DNA of 64,000 nt from Bacteroidota bacterium (GTDB lineage Bacteria > Bacteroidota > Bacteroidia > Chitinophagales > Chitinophagaceae). The notes below the pieces were generated by a model. It was not told where the DNA came from. It saw only the letters and a program-made list of their open reading frames with translations, and made no database searches. The position numbers were made by a program, and so were the translations under genes. Location of the stretch: assembly GCA_018267915.1 (NCBI GenBank), contig JAFDXN010000054.1, positions 62,001-126,000 of the forward strand. Reading direction: 5' to 3'. Every line of letters starts with the position of its first letter. Position 1 is the first letter of the stretch. Shown piece after piece: positions 34,693-44,288 of the stretch.

Positions 34693-36651
34693 ATGCGAAA
34701 GCTTGCTCTGACCTGTCTCGCCGCCGGATTACTAGTTACATCAACATCCGCACAGACATTGTTTTCTTATGGAGGGAATCCCGTTAGTAAAGAGGAATTT
34801 TTGAGGGTGTATGAAAAGAACAGTCTGAATAAAAAGCCGGATTTTTCTGAACCTGCACTGCGTGAATACCTGGACCTTTACTCGCTATTCAGGATGAAAG
34901 TTCGGGAAGCAGATATTCAGCACCTCGATACCTTGCCTGCCATAGGCCGTGAATTGGATAATTATCGTAAGCAGCTAGCCAAAAACTACCTTACCGATGA
35001 TGAAGTGACGAACAAGCTGATCAAAGAGGCTTACGACCGTATGAAGGAAGAAGTGCACGTGCAGCACATCCTGATCATGTCGCCGGTGGGCACTGATACT
35101 ATGATAGCTTACAAAAAGATCGATAGTATATACAAGGCTTTGCAGAAAGGGGCAAACTTTGCCGAGACTGCAAAAGCAGTTACTGAAGACAAGGGCACGA
35201 AGGATGCGGGTGGCGATCTTGGTTTTGTAACCGCCATGCAAACCGTTTATCCTTTTGAAAACAATATGTACAGTACGCCTGTCGGTAAGATATCCGCTCC
35301 CTTCCGCACCCAGTTCGGTTACCATATCGTGAAAGTGATAGAGCGCCGTCCGGCACGCGGTGAAGTGAAAGTGGCCCACATTATGGCGGCTACACCGAAG
35401 TCGAGAGGTGAGTTTGGAGAAAAAGCCGCCCGCATGCGTATTGACTCGGCGGCGCGCGAACTGAGGGCCGGTGTGCCATGGGATAAAGTAGTGGAAAAAT
35501 ACTCTGAGGATAAGTTCTCAAAAGAAAATAAAGGGGAGCTGGCGCCAATCAGCGTTGGCCGCGTAGCGCCTGCATTTGAAGAAGCTGCCTTTGCGCTTAA
35601 AAAGCCCGGAGACATTTCTGAACCGATAAGGACCGAGTATGGCTTTCATATCATCAAGCTGATAGAAAAATATCCAATGAAGCCTTTCGACAGCCTGAAA
35701 ACTTCACTTAAGAAGAAGGTGGAAAATGACAGCCGTGCGCAAACTGCCCGTGATATTTTCTTTACCAAGATAAAAGAGCGTAATGGTTTTAAGGAGTATA
35801 AACCCGCTCTCGAAGCAGTTCTTGATAAGGTTGCCAAGATACCGGACACTGGTAAGGGTGCTAATACATTTAATCCCGAAGACTATAAGAGCATGCAGCA
35901 GCCGGTATTCGTACTGGCGGGTAAAAATTACACACAAAGTGACCTGGCAGCATTTGCCTATTCCCTTACACATGGTCGCCTTAACGGACCGAAGCGAGCA
36001 ACGTTTACCGACATCTATAAACTGTATGTGAACAACGTTGTAAACGATTTTGAAGAGCACAAACTGGTAGAGGAGAATCCCGACTTCAAGCACCTCATGG
36101 AAGAATACCGCGATGGCATCATGCTGTTCGAGCTGATGGACCGCAATGTATGGGGTAAGGCATCGCGCGATACTACGGGTTTGCAGGCGTTTTATGATAC
36201 GCACAAAAGCAAGTATATGTGGGAGCCTGGCTTTGTAGGTTCTGTTTACAAGTTCAAGAATGACTCTTCTCTTAAAGAAGGCCTTAAGTTGCTGAATGAT
36301 AAAAGCAATAAGGACGAAGATCTAATCAAGAAGCTCAATTCAGATACCCATCCGGAGCAGGTGACCGTACAACATGGCCATTATGAGTTCTCTAAATTTA
36401 AAGATGTGCCTGAAGCATCGATCGTGAAGGGTAAGGTAACTACTGCTGTTAAGAATGCTGATGGTTCTTACACCGTGGTAAGGGCTGAAGATGTATTTAA
36501 GACACCGACACAAAAATCTCTGGACGACGCACGTGGTTATGTAGTGGCCGAATACCAGGATTATCTTGAAAAGCAGTGGAATGAGCAGATGCGTACAAAA
36601 TATCATGTGTCTGTCAATGAAGATGTATTCAAGAGCATGGTTAGAAATTAA
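34693..36651 (+). CDS. Periplasmic parvulin-type peptidyl-prolyl isomerase (SurA/PpiD-like)
   Basis: The 652-aa product has a signal peptide (LALTCLAAGLLVTSTSAQ), an N-terminal chaperone-like helical region, two consecutive parvulin (PpiC) domains (about residues 120-220: VHVQHILIMSP, GGDLGFVTA, FGYHIVKVIER; about 225-330: VKVAHIMAATP, GELAPISVG, YGFHIIKLIEK), and a long C-terminal region with no clear domain. It probably helps fold outer-membrane or T9SS-exported proteins. The ATG at 34693 is used; an in-frame TTG is at 34681. A strong terminator follows. Confidence 0.9.
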   Translation: MRKLALTCLAAGLLVTSTSAQTLFSYGGNPVSKEEFLRVYEKNSLNKKPDFSEPALREYLDLYSLFRMKVREADIQHLDTLPAIGRELDNYRKQLAKNYLTDDEVTNKLIKEAYDRMKEEVHVQHILIMSPVGTDTMIAYKKIDSIYKALQKGANFAETAKAVTEDKGTKDAGGDLGFVTAMQTVYPFENNMYSTPVGKISAPFRTQFGYHIVKVIERRPARGEVKVAHIMAATPKSRGEFGEKAARMRIDSAARELRAGVPWDKVVEKYSEDKFSKENKGELAPISVGRVAPAFEEAAFALKKPGDISEPIRTEYGFHIIKLIEKYPMKPFDSLKTSLKKKVENDSRAQTARDIFFTKIKERNGFKEYKPALEAVLDKVAKIPDTGKGANTFNPEDYKSMQQPVFVLAGKNYTQSDLAAFAYSLTHGRLNGPKRATFTDIYKLYVNNVVNDFEEHKLVEENPDFKHLMEEYRDGIMLFELMDRNVWGKASRDTTGLQAFYDTHKSKYMWEPGFVGSVYKFKNDSSLKEGLKLLNDKSNKDEDLIKKLNSDTHPEQVTVQHGHYEFSKFKDVPEASIVKGKVTTAVKNADGSYTVVRAEDVFKTPTQKSLDDARGYVVAEYQDYLEKQWNEQMRTKYHVSVNEDVFKSMVRN

Positions 36652-36672
36652 GACGAAAAAGATATACTAAAG

Positions 36673-36708
36673 GGCGCCTTATTCAGCAACGAATGAGGCG
36701 CCTTTTTT
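36673..36708 (+). terminator. Intrinsic terminator after the parvulin gene
   Basis: A 12-bp stem (36673-36684 with 36691-36702, one G-T pair) with loop AGCAAC is followed by T6. Confidence 0.9.
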
Positions 36709-36778
36709 ATCTCTCGATACTATCTCTTACATTTACCGCATATCAGCAATAGATTATCACCGGTCAAGCACCTCAAAG

Positions 36779-38185
36779 ATGAAAATAGCTTTCCATGGCG
36801 CAGCGCGCACCGTTACGGGTTCAAAACACCTGGTCACTTTTGCTTCAGGTAAAAAACTACTGCTTGATTGCGGTATGTTCCAGGGCTTGGGCAAGGATAC
36901 GCTGAAGCTTAACAGTGAATGGGGCTTTGAGCCGGCTGAGCTGGACTATGTCATTATATCGCATGCTCATATTGACCACGTAGGCTTGTTGCCGAAGCTT
37001 GTGAAAGACGGTTATAAAGGCGATATATTTATGACGCCGCCCACTGCAGACCTTGCTAAGATATTGATGCTGGACTCTGCCCGGATACAGGAAGATGATG
37101 TACGCTTTATCAACAAAGACAGGGCGCGCCAAAACCGTGAGGCTGTTGAGCCGCTTTACACTGAAGAGGATGCGAAAAATGTGTTTCCACGTATTAAGAC
37201 GCTGGATTATAAAACGCCTCTTAAGATCGATGACGATATTGAACTGATGTATACCGACTGCGGACACATACTGGGTAGCGCGGCTGTAAACCTAGTGCTT
37301 AGAGAAAAGGGTAAGGACGTGCATTTAACCTTTAGCGGGGATATCGGCCGCTACCGGGATATGCTGCTCAAATCGCCCGATGTGTTTCCGCAGGCCGACT
37401 ATATAATAATGGAATCGACCTATGGGGATAAGCTGCACGATATGGTGGCCCCAGCTACAGACAAGGTATTGCAATATGTGGTGGATACCTGTCTGAAAAA
37501 ACGTGGTAAGCTGATAATACCTGCATTCAGTGTGGGACGTACACAGGAGATACTTTATATCTTAAACCGACTCTCGCTTGAAAACCGCCTGCCGCCATTG
37601 ACATATTATGTAGATAGTCCTTTATCCATTGAAGCAACTGAAATCATCAAGCACCACCCGGAGTGCTTCAACCGCGAGGTGCAGAATACGCTGCGCAATG
37701 ATGAGGATGTCTTTGCATTTCCCGGCCTCAAGTATATTTCCAGTGCCGACGAATCTAAAGCACTTAATGATATGCATGAACCCTGTGTTATCATATCAGC
37801 ATCGGGTATGGCGGAAGCGGGCAGGGTGAAGCACCATATTGCTCACAATATTGACAAACGCAATAGCACCATACTTATAGTTGGCTATTGTGAGCCCCAT
37901 TCCTTGGGCGGGCGTTTGAGCGCGGGTGCAAAATCGGTACATATCTACGGGCAGCCCTATGAAGTTCTTGCCGATATCGGTGTTATTCGTAGCTTGAGTG
38001 CCCATGGTGACTATGAGGATATGAGCCAATGGCTGGCTTGCCAGGACCCTAAGCGGGTGCAAAAGCTATTCATTGTTCATGGCGAGTATGATGTTCAACT
38101 GAACTTTAAAGAGCGGCTGGTACGAAAAGGTTTTGTAGATGTTGAAATACCGGCGTTGCACCAGGAGATCGGCCTGGGTGTTTAA
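36779..38185 (+). CDS. Beta-CASP metallo-beta-lactamase fold nuclease (RNA-processing exonuclease-like)
   Basis: The 468-aa product has the metal-binding SHAHIDHVG motif (HxHxDH), later ligands in DCGHILGSA and FSGDIGR, and the beta-CASP motifs, including IPAFSVGRTQE, ISASGMAEAGRVKHH and SLSAHGDYEDM, ending FIVHGEYDVQ. This is the bacterial CPSF-73/Ysh1-like family, which cleaves RNA. It is distinct from RNase J because it lacks the linker seen there. It is a single-gene unit by its position after the parvulin terminator. Confidence 0.92.
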   Translation: MKIAFHGAARTVTGSKHLVTFASGKKLLLDCGMFQGLGKDTLKLNSEWGFEPAELDYVIISHAHIDHVGLLPKLVKDGYKGDIFMTPPTADLAKILMLDSARIQEDDVRFINKDRARQNREAVEPLYTEEDAKNVFPRIKTLDYKTPLKIDDDIELMYTDCGHILGSAAVNLVLREKGKDVHLTFSGDIGRYRDMLLKSPDVFPQADYIIMESTYGDKLHDMVAPATDKVLQYVVDTCLKKRGKLIIPAFSVGRTQEILYILNRLSLENRLPPLTYYVDSPLSIEATEIIKHHPECFNREVQNTLRNDEDVFAFPGLKYISSADESKALNDMHEPCVIISASGMAEAGRVKHHIAHNIDKRNSTILIVGYCEPHSLGGRLSAGAKSVHIYGQPYEVLADIGVIRSLSAHGDYEDMSQWLACQDPKRVQKLFIVHGEYDVQLNFKERLVRKGFVDVEIPALHQEIGLGV

Positions 38186-38405
38186 CATCCTTTAAATATG
38201 ACAACCTTTTTACTGTCCTTTTCCCTTCTCTCGTTCTAAATAAATTAACGCAGCGCGACGTTGTATTAACTAATTGAACTGCGTGCTAAATTTTTGTTAA
38301 AAACGTCATAGCCACAAACGTATGTACCTGACCGCGTAAGACAATAATAACAGCCGTTTTAATATGTGATCTCTATTTTTCGGCTCTTAATTTTTAAGGT
38401 CACCT

Positions 38406-41400
38406 ATGCGTTCAAGATTTCTTACAATGCTCACTGCCGGCGCTGCTTACTGCATAGCGCTTTTTTTGTCTCTTCAAGCTCATGCAAATGGTAACGGATC
38501 GCTTGCAGTTACCTACGACAATACCAAGTGCGGGCTGAACTATACTACCGCTTCACAAAGACTTGGGAAACGATTCTCTCCCGCGGGTGTCAACCAGCCT
38601 GCAGCCTTCGTGATCAGCGGTATCCCTAATTGTGCTGTTATCGAGAAAGCATTTCTGTATGTGGAGGGCTCGGGGAATGGTGCAGCACAGACTGCCACCA
38701 TTACAGGACCTAACGGCACTCTTTCTTTTGCGATGAGTCTTATAGGCATGACGGGCGACAAATGCTGGGGCTATTCGGGCAGTACTACCTACCGCGCTGA
38801 CGTTACTTCGGCCATTTCAGGGAATGCCACTTACAATATTTCCGGGATCATGACCAACCCGCCGAATAGCGGCAACGACATGGATGGCGCGACACTGATA
38901 GTCATTTATACCGACCCGACGGTGCTTGCCCAAGGGCGCGTCATTATCGCCGACGGGGCGCTGGAACGTTCGGGCGGGTCAGCCTCCATCACCATTAATT
39001 ATCCTGCTGTTTGCGGAGCCACTCAAAATGCGTCGGCTTTTTGCGGTATTGGTGACCTGCAGTTCAACAGCAGTTATATAACACTGAACGGTACCAACTA
39101 CGGATCATACAACTACAATTGGTGGAATTATTTCCAGGTGAATACATCTGTATCCGCAGGACAAACTTCTTCCACATATACCTGGAGTGATCCGAGCGAT
39201 TGCATCAATTATGGGTTTGTCGGCTTGTATTATCAAACCACCAGCTGTGCAGTGTGCACCGGACCTACTATCAATCTCAGCATGGCCAACACGCCTTCAC
39301 TTTGCGGCAATTGTAATGGCACTGCGACCGTTACCGCTACTGCTAATGCGGGACCGCAGGTTTTCACATACTCGTGGGCGCCAAGTGGTGGTAACAACGC
39401 TACAGCCACAGGCCTTTGTCCCGGCACTTATACGGTGACCGTGTCAAACAGTTGCGCCACGGCAACCGCCACAGTTACCATAAACAGCACTGGCGGGGTA
39501 ACCCTGGCGGGTACGCAAACCAATGTTTCGTGTTATAATGGTTGCAATGGTAGCGCAACTGTTACACCTTCCGGCGGGACACCTCCCTACACTTATCAAT
39601 GGTTGCCAAGTGGTGGTAACAATGCAACGGCCAGCAACCTGTGCGCCGGCAGCTATAGCTGCATGGTTACCGATTTTTACGGCTGTCATGGAAATATGAC
39701 CTTTAACATTACCCAGCCTGTCCAGATCACAGCTTCACTATCGGCAGGGAATACGCAGGTCTGTGCAGGGCAGGGCACAACCATGAATTTTACTGGCACC
39801 CCCAATGCAACTGTTACGTATAACAACGGCGGGCCTAATCAAACGATCACGCTGAATGCGGCAGGGACAGCCAGTGTCAATACCGGCCCGTTAAACGCAA
39901 CAACCACCTATACTTTGGTCAGCGTGCAACTGGCGCCTTGTACAGTGAACCTGAATACGGCTGTAACAATTACAGTTAATCCGCTGCCTGTGTTCAATCC
40001 CGGTATGCCGTCTAACAATAGTCCTATCTGTTCCGGTACCGCCTTATACCTCTATGCCTCCACGACTCCTGCAAGCGCCTCATACAGCTGGACCGGCCCA
40101 GCCTTTCTCACCCCAAACCTTAACCAGAACCCCGTAGTGAATGCGGCGCAATTGGGTGATGCAGGTACTTATACAGTGACCGCTTCCACTGCCGCGGGTT
40201 GTTCGGCTACGGCGACAACTAGTGTTATTATCAAACCATCACCGGTTGTTAACACACTGAATGTGACCAATCCAACCGGGTGTGGGGGCAACCAAGGGAC
40301 AATAACTATTAATGGTTTGACTCCGAGCACGGGGTATGACTTGTATTATTCCAACCCCACACTAACCGTGTTGTCCATTGTATCCGATGCCTCCGGCCAA
40401 TACACGCTTGCTAACCTCACAGCCGGCACTTATTCCAATATTTATGTGATACTGAACGGCTGTGTCTCGAACGCTGTAGGACCCGTGACACTTGTTGACC
40501 CTGCGCCACCTGTAATTGCCACTGCTGCATCAACGCCGCCCACTTACTGTGGTGGTAACCAAGGTTATATCTCGCTTATTGGGCTAATGGCCAACACGAC
40601 TTATACAGTAACCTACTTCGATGGTAACAGCTATCATTCCATTACCGTAGCAACAGATGCTTATGGCGTACTTACTATTAACAACTTACCGGCCGGCATC
40701 TATTCGAATATTACGGTGATACTCAATAACTGTAGCTCCGCGCCGGTGGGTCCGGTAACAATAACAGATCCTGCGCCACCGGTTATCTCCGGTGTTATAA
40801 GTGCGCCACCATATACCTGCAATGGCAATCAAGGCAGTATATCGCTTAACGGCCTTTTGCCCAACACCCTTTACCTGGTCAGCTATTTCGACGGATTTAC
40901 AATCCATACGTTGAATATATTCTCTGACGCTTCGGGGAGTGTTGTTATACCAAACCTTAGCGCGGGCACTTATTCTAACATCACGGTTACTCTCAATAGT
41001 TGCACCTCGGCGCCAGTGGGGCCTGTTACGCTTTCTGACCCGGCCACACCGGTGATAACGATCAGTAGTAATTCGCCTGTTTGCGAAGGTCAGACGCTGA
41101 ACTTCACTGCGAGCGTTATGGTGAATAATGTGCCGGTTGTACCTAACGATGTGATATGGACCGGTCCCGCCTTCATCAATCCTAATAATCAACAGAACCC
41201 GTCCGTGGTAAATGTGATCCCCTCTTATGCAGGTGTCTACACTGCAACTGCCACCTACGCCAATTGTACATCCCAGCCGGCGACAGCATCTGTTACGGTT
41301 TACCCCGCACCCTTACCGCCATTTATTTCTGTGAACAGCCCGATCTGCTCAGGTAATGATATTCACCTGCATTCCGATACTGCAGCGAATGTAACGGACT

Positions 41401-43331
41401 ATTATTGGACAGGTCCGGCGGGCTATTCAGCACATGCCCAGAGCCCGACCATCCTCAACGGCCAGGCGGTGAACGCCGGTAACTATACTTTGCAGGTCAC
41501 ATCAGTAAACGGATGTAACCTGCCGGCACCGCAGACAGTGAACGTCGTGGTGAACCAAACACCGGCTTCACCGATACCCATCAATCGGGTTTACTGCCAG
41601 TACGAGGCGCCGCAACCACTCACAGCCCAGCCTACCGGTAATCCTAACAACACCCTTAAGTGGTACACTACTGCCACAGGTGGGTTAGGCACCAATACTG
41701 CCCCGCTGCCGGCTACCACAGCACCAGGTGTATACGTTTGGTATGTGAGCCAGGTAACCGCTGCAGGTTGCGAGGGGCCCCGTGTGCCCGATTCGGTATA
41801 TGTGAAAGCCAAACCTGCACCTCCTGTAGACGTTACCCCTAAAACGGACTACTGTCGAGCCGACGCAGCAGTACAACTTGCTGCGTTGGGCGACTCCCTG
41901 AAATGGTATGATATGCCCCAGGGTGGTACCCCTGCTATGGCAGCACCAACCCCTAATACGGGTTCGCCGGGCACTTTTACCTGGTACGTTTCTCAAACGG
42001 TGAATGGGTGTGAGAGCGACAGGCTGCCGATCATTGTTCACGTAGGTACACCGCCACCTCCGCCCGTTACCAGTAATGTAAGGTATTGCCAGAACGATCC
42101 GGTCGCTCCGCTTGTCGTTAGCGGTCAGAACCTCAGGTGGTACAATTTACCACAGGGTGGTGTGCCGATGGCTTCAGAGCCTGTTCCGGCAACAGGGCAG
42201 CCAGCCACGTACACCTGGTATGCGACCCAAACTATAAATGGTTGTGAAAGCGGCCGTATGCCTATATCGGTTGTCGTTTCGTATAAGCCTGACGCGAGCA
42301 TATACCACACGCGTGACAGCATTTGCCAGGATGACACTATTGCATTCTGGTATGAAGGTAATGCAAAGGCTACCGCTGCATACCAATGGACGATGCCTCC
42401 CGGTGTTCATGTGCTTAGCGGCCACGATGCCGGCCCTTTGGTGGCGCATTTCCCGGGTGCAGGTAATCACGTCATCTCTTTAATAGTGAGTGATAGTGGC
42501 TGTACAAGTCCGCCTGCCTATGATACCGTGAACATCCGGCAGACACCGCAGATATCGCTTGACTTCCGTAACAACATCGTTTGCGTTGGTGACCCTGCTT
42601 ATATCAATATCGACCGGGTGGATATGGAGATCAAGCAATATCTCTGGGATTTTGGCGGTGGGGTGACAGACGATAGTTCAATTCAGGAAACAAGTAAAGG
42701 GCCGTACTATGTACATTACAACGAGCCAGGCACTTATACCGTTAAGCTGCACGTTGCAGCCAAGGATGATTGCGCTGCTGACACCAGCGCTACAGTAGTG
42801 GTACATGACCGACCGGAGGCTAAGATCATCGCCGGTATGCAGGAGCATGTGTGCAGCGGCGAAGATATATTGCTCTCTTCAGGGGCCGTAAATAACAGGT
42901 ACACTTACCGCTGGGAACCGAGGCAACTCTTTACGAATAGCTTTGAGGAGCCCCAGGTGCATGCGCATGTGGATACAGATATGCATGTGACACTTACAGT
43001 GACAAATGAATATGGCTGCCAGGCTATGGACAGTACACTGTTGGCGGCACTGCCATGTTGCGACTTCTACCTGCCGACCGCTTTCACTCCGAATGGCGAC
43101 GGTAAGAATGATGTGTATCGCATTCTGAATCCCGGTAAACATAACATGGTGAGCTTTATGATCTTCAACCGGTTTGGCCAGATGGTCTTCGAAACGGCTA
43201 ACGAATACAATGGCTGGAATGGAACGCTGGAAGAGGTGCCGCAGGAAATGGGTACGTATTTCTATCTCGTAAAATATCATTGCCACGGCAAAGTGCAATA
43301 TCTGAAAGGTGACCTGACGCTGGTGCGATAA
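38406..43331 (+). CDS. Giant multidomain surface adhesin with SprB-type repeats and gliding-type (T9SS type B) C-terminus
   Basis: The 1641-aa product has a signal peptide, an N-terminal domain of about 30-280 with many cysteines (CGLNYTTASQRLG, DKCWGYSGSTTYRADV), two SprB-like repeats (about 286-437; TNVSCYNGCNGSATVTPSGG), Ig-like domains, a near-tandem triple repeat of about 88 residues (about 613-880; YSNITVTLNSC in each), a further triple repeat of about 78 residues with YCQ...WY motifs (about 1060-1295), PKD-like domains, and a C-terminal gliding-motility sorting domain (FTPNGDGKNDVYRI, FNRFGQMVFE, GTYFYLVKY). It should be exported by T9SS and displayed on the surface as an adhesin. It lies alone between two intergenic regions. 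No gliding genes are in the window, so motility is not implied. Confidence 0.92.
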   Translation: MRSRFLTMLTAGAAYCIALFLSLQAHANGNGSLAVTYDNTKCGLNYTTASQRLGKRFSPAGVNQPAAFVISGIPNCAVIEKAFLYVEGSGNGAAQTATITGPNGTLSFAMSLIGMTGDKCWGYSGSTTYRADVTSAISGNATYNISGIMTNPPNSGNDMDGATLIVIYTDPTVLAQGRVIIADGALERSGGSASITINYPAVCGATQNASAFCGIGDLQFNSSYITLNGTNYGSYNYNWWNYFQVNTSVSAGQTSSTYTWSDPSDCINYGFVGLYYQTTSCAVCTGPTINLSMANTPSLCGNCNGTATVTATANAGPQVFTYSWAPSGGNNATATGLCPGTYTVTVSNSCATATATVTINSTGGVTLAGTQTNVSCYNGCNGSATVTPSGGTPPYTYQWLPSGGNNATASNLCAGSYSCMVTDFYGCHGNMTFNITQPVQITASLSAGNTQVCAGQGTTMNFTGTPNATVTYNNGGPNQTITLNAAGTASVNTGPLNATTTYTLVSVQLAPCTVNLNTAVTITVNPLPVFNPGMPSNNSPICSGTALYLYASTTPASASYSWTGPAFLTPNLNQNPVVNAAQLGDAGTYTVTASTAAGCSATATTSVIIKPSPVVNTLNVTNPTGCGGNQGTITINGLTPSTGYDLYYSNPTLTVLSIVSDASGQYTLANLTAGTYSNIYVILNGCVSNAVGPVTLVDPAPPVIATAASTPPTYCGGNQGYISLIGLMANTTYTVTYFDGNSYHSITVATDAYGVLTINNLPAGIYSNITVILNNCSSAPVGPVTITDPAPPVISGVISAPPYTCNGNQGSISLNGLLPNTLYLVSYFDGFTIHTLNIFSDASGSVVIPNLSAGTYSNITVTLNSCTSAPVGPVTLSDPATPVITISSNSPVCEGQTLNFTASVMVNNVPVVPNDVIWTGPAFINPNNQQNPSVVNVIPSYAGVYTATATYANCTSQPATASVTVYPAPLPPFISVNSPICSGNDIHLHSDTAANVTDYYWTGPAGYSAHAQSPTILNGQAVNAGNYTLQVTSVNGCNLPAPQTVNVVVNQTPASPIPINRVYCQYEAPQPLTAQPTGNPNNTLKWYTTATGGLGTNTAPLPATTAPGVYVWYVSQVTAAGCEGPRVPDSVYVKAKPAPPVDVTPKTDYCRADAAVQLAALGDSLKWYDMPQGGTPAMAAPTPNTGSPGTFTWYVSQTVNGCESDRLPIIVHVGTPPPPPVTSNVRYCQNDPVAPLVVSGQNLRWYNLPQGGVPMASEPVPATGQPATYTWYATQTINGCESGRMPISVVVSYKPDASIYHTRDSICQDDTIAFWYEGNAKATAAYQWTMPPGVHVLSGHDAGPLVAHFPGAGNHVISLIVSDSGCTSPPAYDTVNIRQTPQISLDFRNNIVCVGDPAYINIDRVDMEIKQYLWDFGGGVTDDSSIQETSKGPYYVHYNEPGTYTVKLHVAAKDDCAADTSATVVVHDRPEAKIIAGMQEHVCSGEDILLSSGAVNNRYTYRWEPRQLFTNSFEEPQVHAHVDTDMHVTLTVTNEYGCQAMDSTLLAALPCCDFYLPTAFTPNGDGKNDVYRILNPGKHNMVSFMIFNRFGQMVFETANEYNGWNGTLEEVPQEMGTYFYLVKYHCHGKVQYLKGDLTLVR
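40244..41050 (+). repeat. Triple internal repeat in the adhesin gene
   Basis: Three units of about 265-270 bases (starting near 40244, 40510 and 40775) encode Ig-like modules sharing a GNQG start, a Y-F-D-G or Y-S-N strand, an AGTYSNI or AGIYSNI strand and a PVGPVT end. Adjacent paralogous modules of this type can recombine and change length between strains. Confidence 0.8.
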
Positions 43332-43360
43332 AAGACGTTTTTTCGTTTATATTCATAACT

Positions 43361-43386
43361 ACTGCCCCTTTCAAGGGGCAGTTTTC
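43361..43386. terminator. Bidirectional terminator between adhesin and DUF3175 genes
   Basis: ACTGCCCCTT (43361-43370) pairs with AAGGGGCAGT (43373-43382) and has T- and A-runs on its two sides, so it can serve both convergent transcripts. Confidence 0.8.
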
Positions 43387-43388
43387 AT

Positions 43389-43703
43389 TTATTCTCTGCC
43401 GAAGGCTTTTTTCAACTCTTCTTTCGCGTCTTCCAATATCTTCTTCTGGTGTTCGGGTAAGTTTTTGCCCGCACGGTTGATGTAAAAGTTGAGCATCGAC
43501 ATGGCCGACTGGTAGCGGGTGCCTTTCCGACGATGGCTTTTGGTGGCTGAGCGCTTCAGCGAGCGTGCGATGGCAGCAGGATCATCCTTTTTGAATACAC
43601 TCTTTTCAAGGTCCAACGCACCACTGGTCTGTGTTACCTTTCCGCTCCATTTGCGGCTATGCTGTTTACGCGTGCGATTTTTTCTGAGTTTCTGTTTCGG
43701 CAT
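43389..43703 (-). CDS. DUF3175 small basic protein
   Basis: The 104-aa product matches DUF3175: KWSGKVTQTSGALDLEKSVF, AIARSLKRSATKSHRRKG and AMSMLNFYINRAGKNL. It is strongly basic at the N-terminus (KQKLRKNRTRKQHSRK) and may bind nucleic acid. No function is known. It is convergent with the adhesin gene. Confidence 0.87.
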   Translation of the reverse strand: MPKQKLRKNRTRKQHSRKWSGKVTQTSGALDLEKSVFKKDDPAAIARSLKRSATKSHRRKGTRYQSAMSMLNFYINRAGKNLPEHQKKILEDAKEELKKAFGRE

Positions 43704-43775
43704 GTGGCGCTGTTACTGTTTGATCAGGTGCAAAAAATTCGCGCCACTATCCATGGCCCTCGGCCCGGAGCTATC

Positions 43776-44255
43776 TTAAGTATGCCAGCAGCCGAGTATT
43801 TTCCGGGCCATTACGATCTCACCCACGTGGTAGGCATTATGATCGGCAAGGAGCAGGGCCTCGCGCAATAGGTTTTGACCTGTGCCCCATGGGAATGCCT
43901 CGTATAAATTGCTTTGCGGATCGTCAACAAGGGTGGTGAATTCTTTAAGGTCGCTAAAAATTGCGCTTACGCAGTCGTCCCAGGCCTGCTGATCTTTCGG
44001 CGCATTTTCTTTTGGCCAATAGTCGTCGGGCCATTTCATTTCTGCATATTCGGGATTGCGGCTGAAGTCGAGAATGTCCCATTGTGCTATGCGCAGGTGT
44101 TCGGCCAATTGCCACACTGTATATGGCAGGCTGTGGGCCGTGCTGCCGGCCAGTTCCAGGGGCATATCTTTCAGCGCCTGCTCCAGGCTGGCATGGGCTT
44201 GCGCTTTTTGCATGTTTGCGATGAGTTGCTGTCGGAGTGTTTTATCTTTTTCCAT
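43776..44255 (-). CDS. DinB-family protein
   Basis: The 159-aa product is a four-helix DinB/YfiT-like protein with the metal-ligand histidines in WQLAEHLRIAQ and LLADHNAYHVGEI. Family members include metal-dependent thiol (bacillithiol or mycothiol) transferases and proteins of unknown role. The typical pair of C-terminal histidines (DHNAYH) is present. It lies 33 bases downstream of the TMTC-like gene on the same strand. Confidence 0.85.
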   Translation of the reverse strand: MEKDKTLRQQLIANMQKAQAHASLEQALKDMPLELAGSTAHSLPYTVWQLAEHLRIAQWDILDFSRNPEYAEMKWPDDYWPKENAPKDQQAWDDCVSAIFSDLKEFTTLVDDPQSNLYEAFPWGTGQNLLREALLLADHNAYHVGEIVMARKILGCWHT

Positions 44256-44288
44256 AATAGTAAAGGTATGTTATGTTGTGACTGGTTG

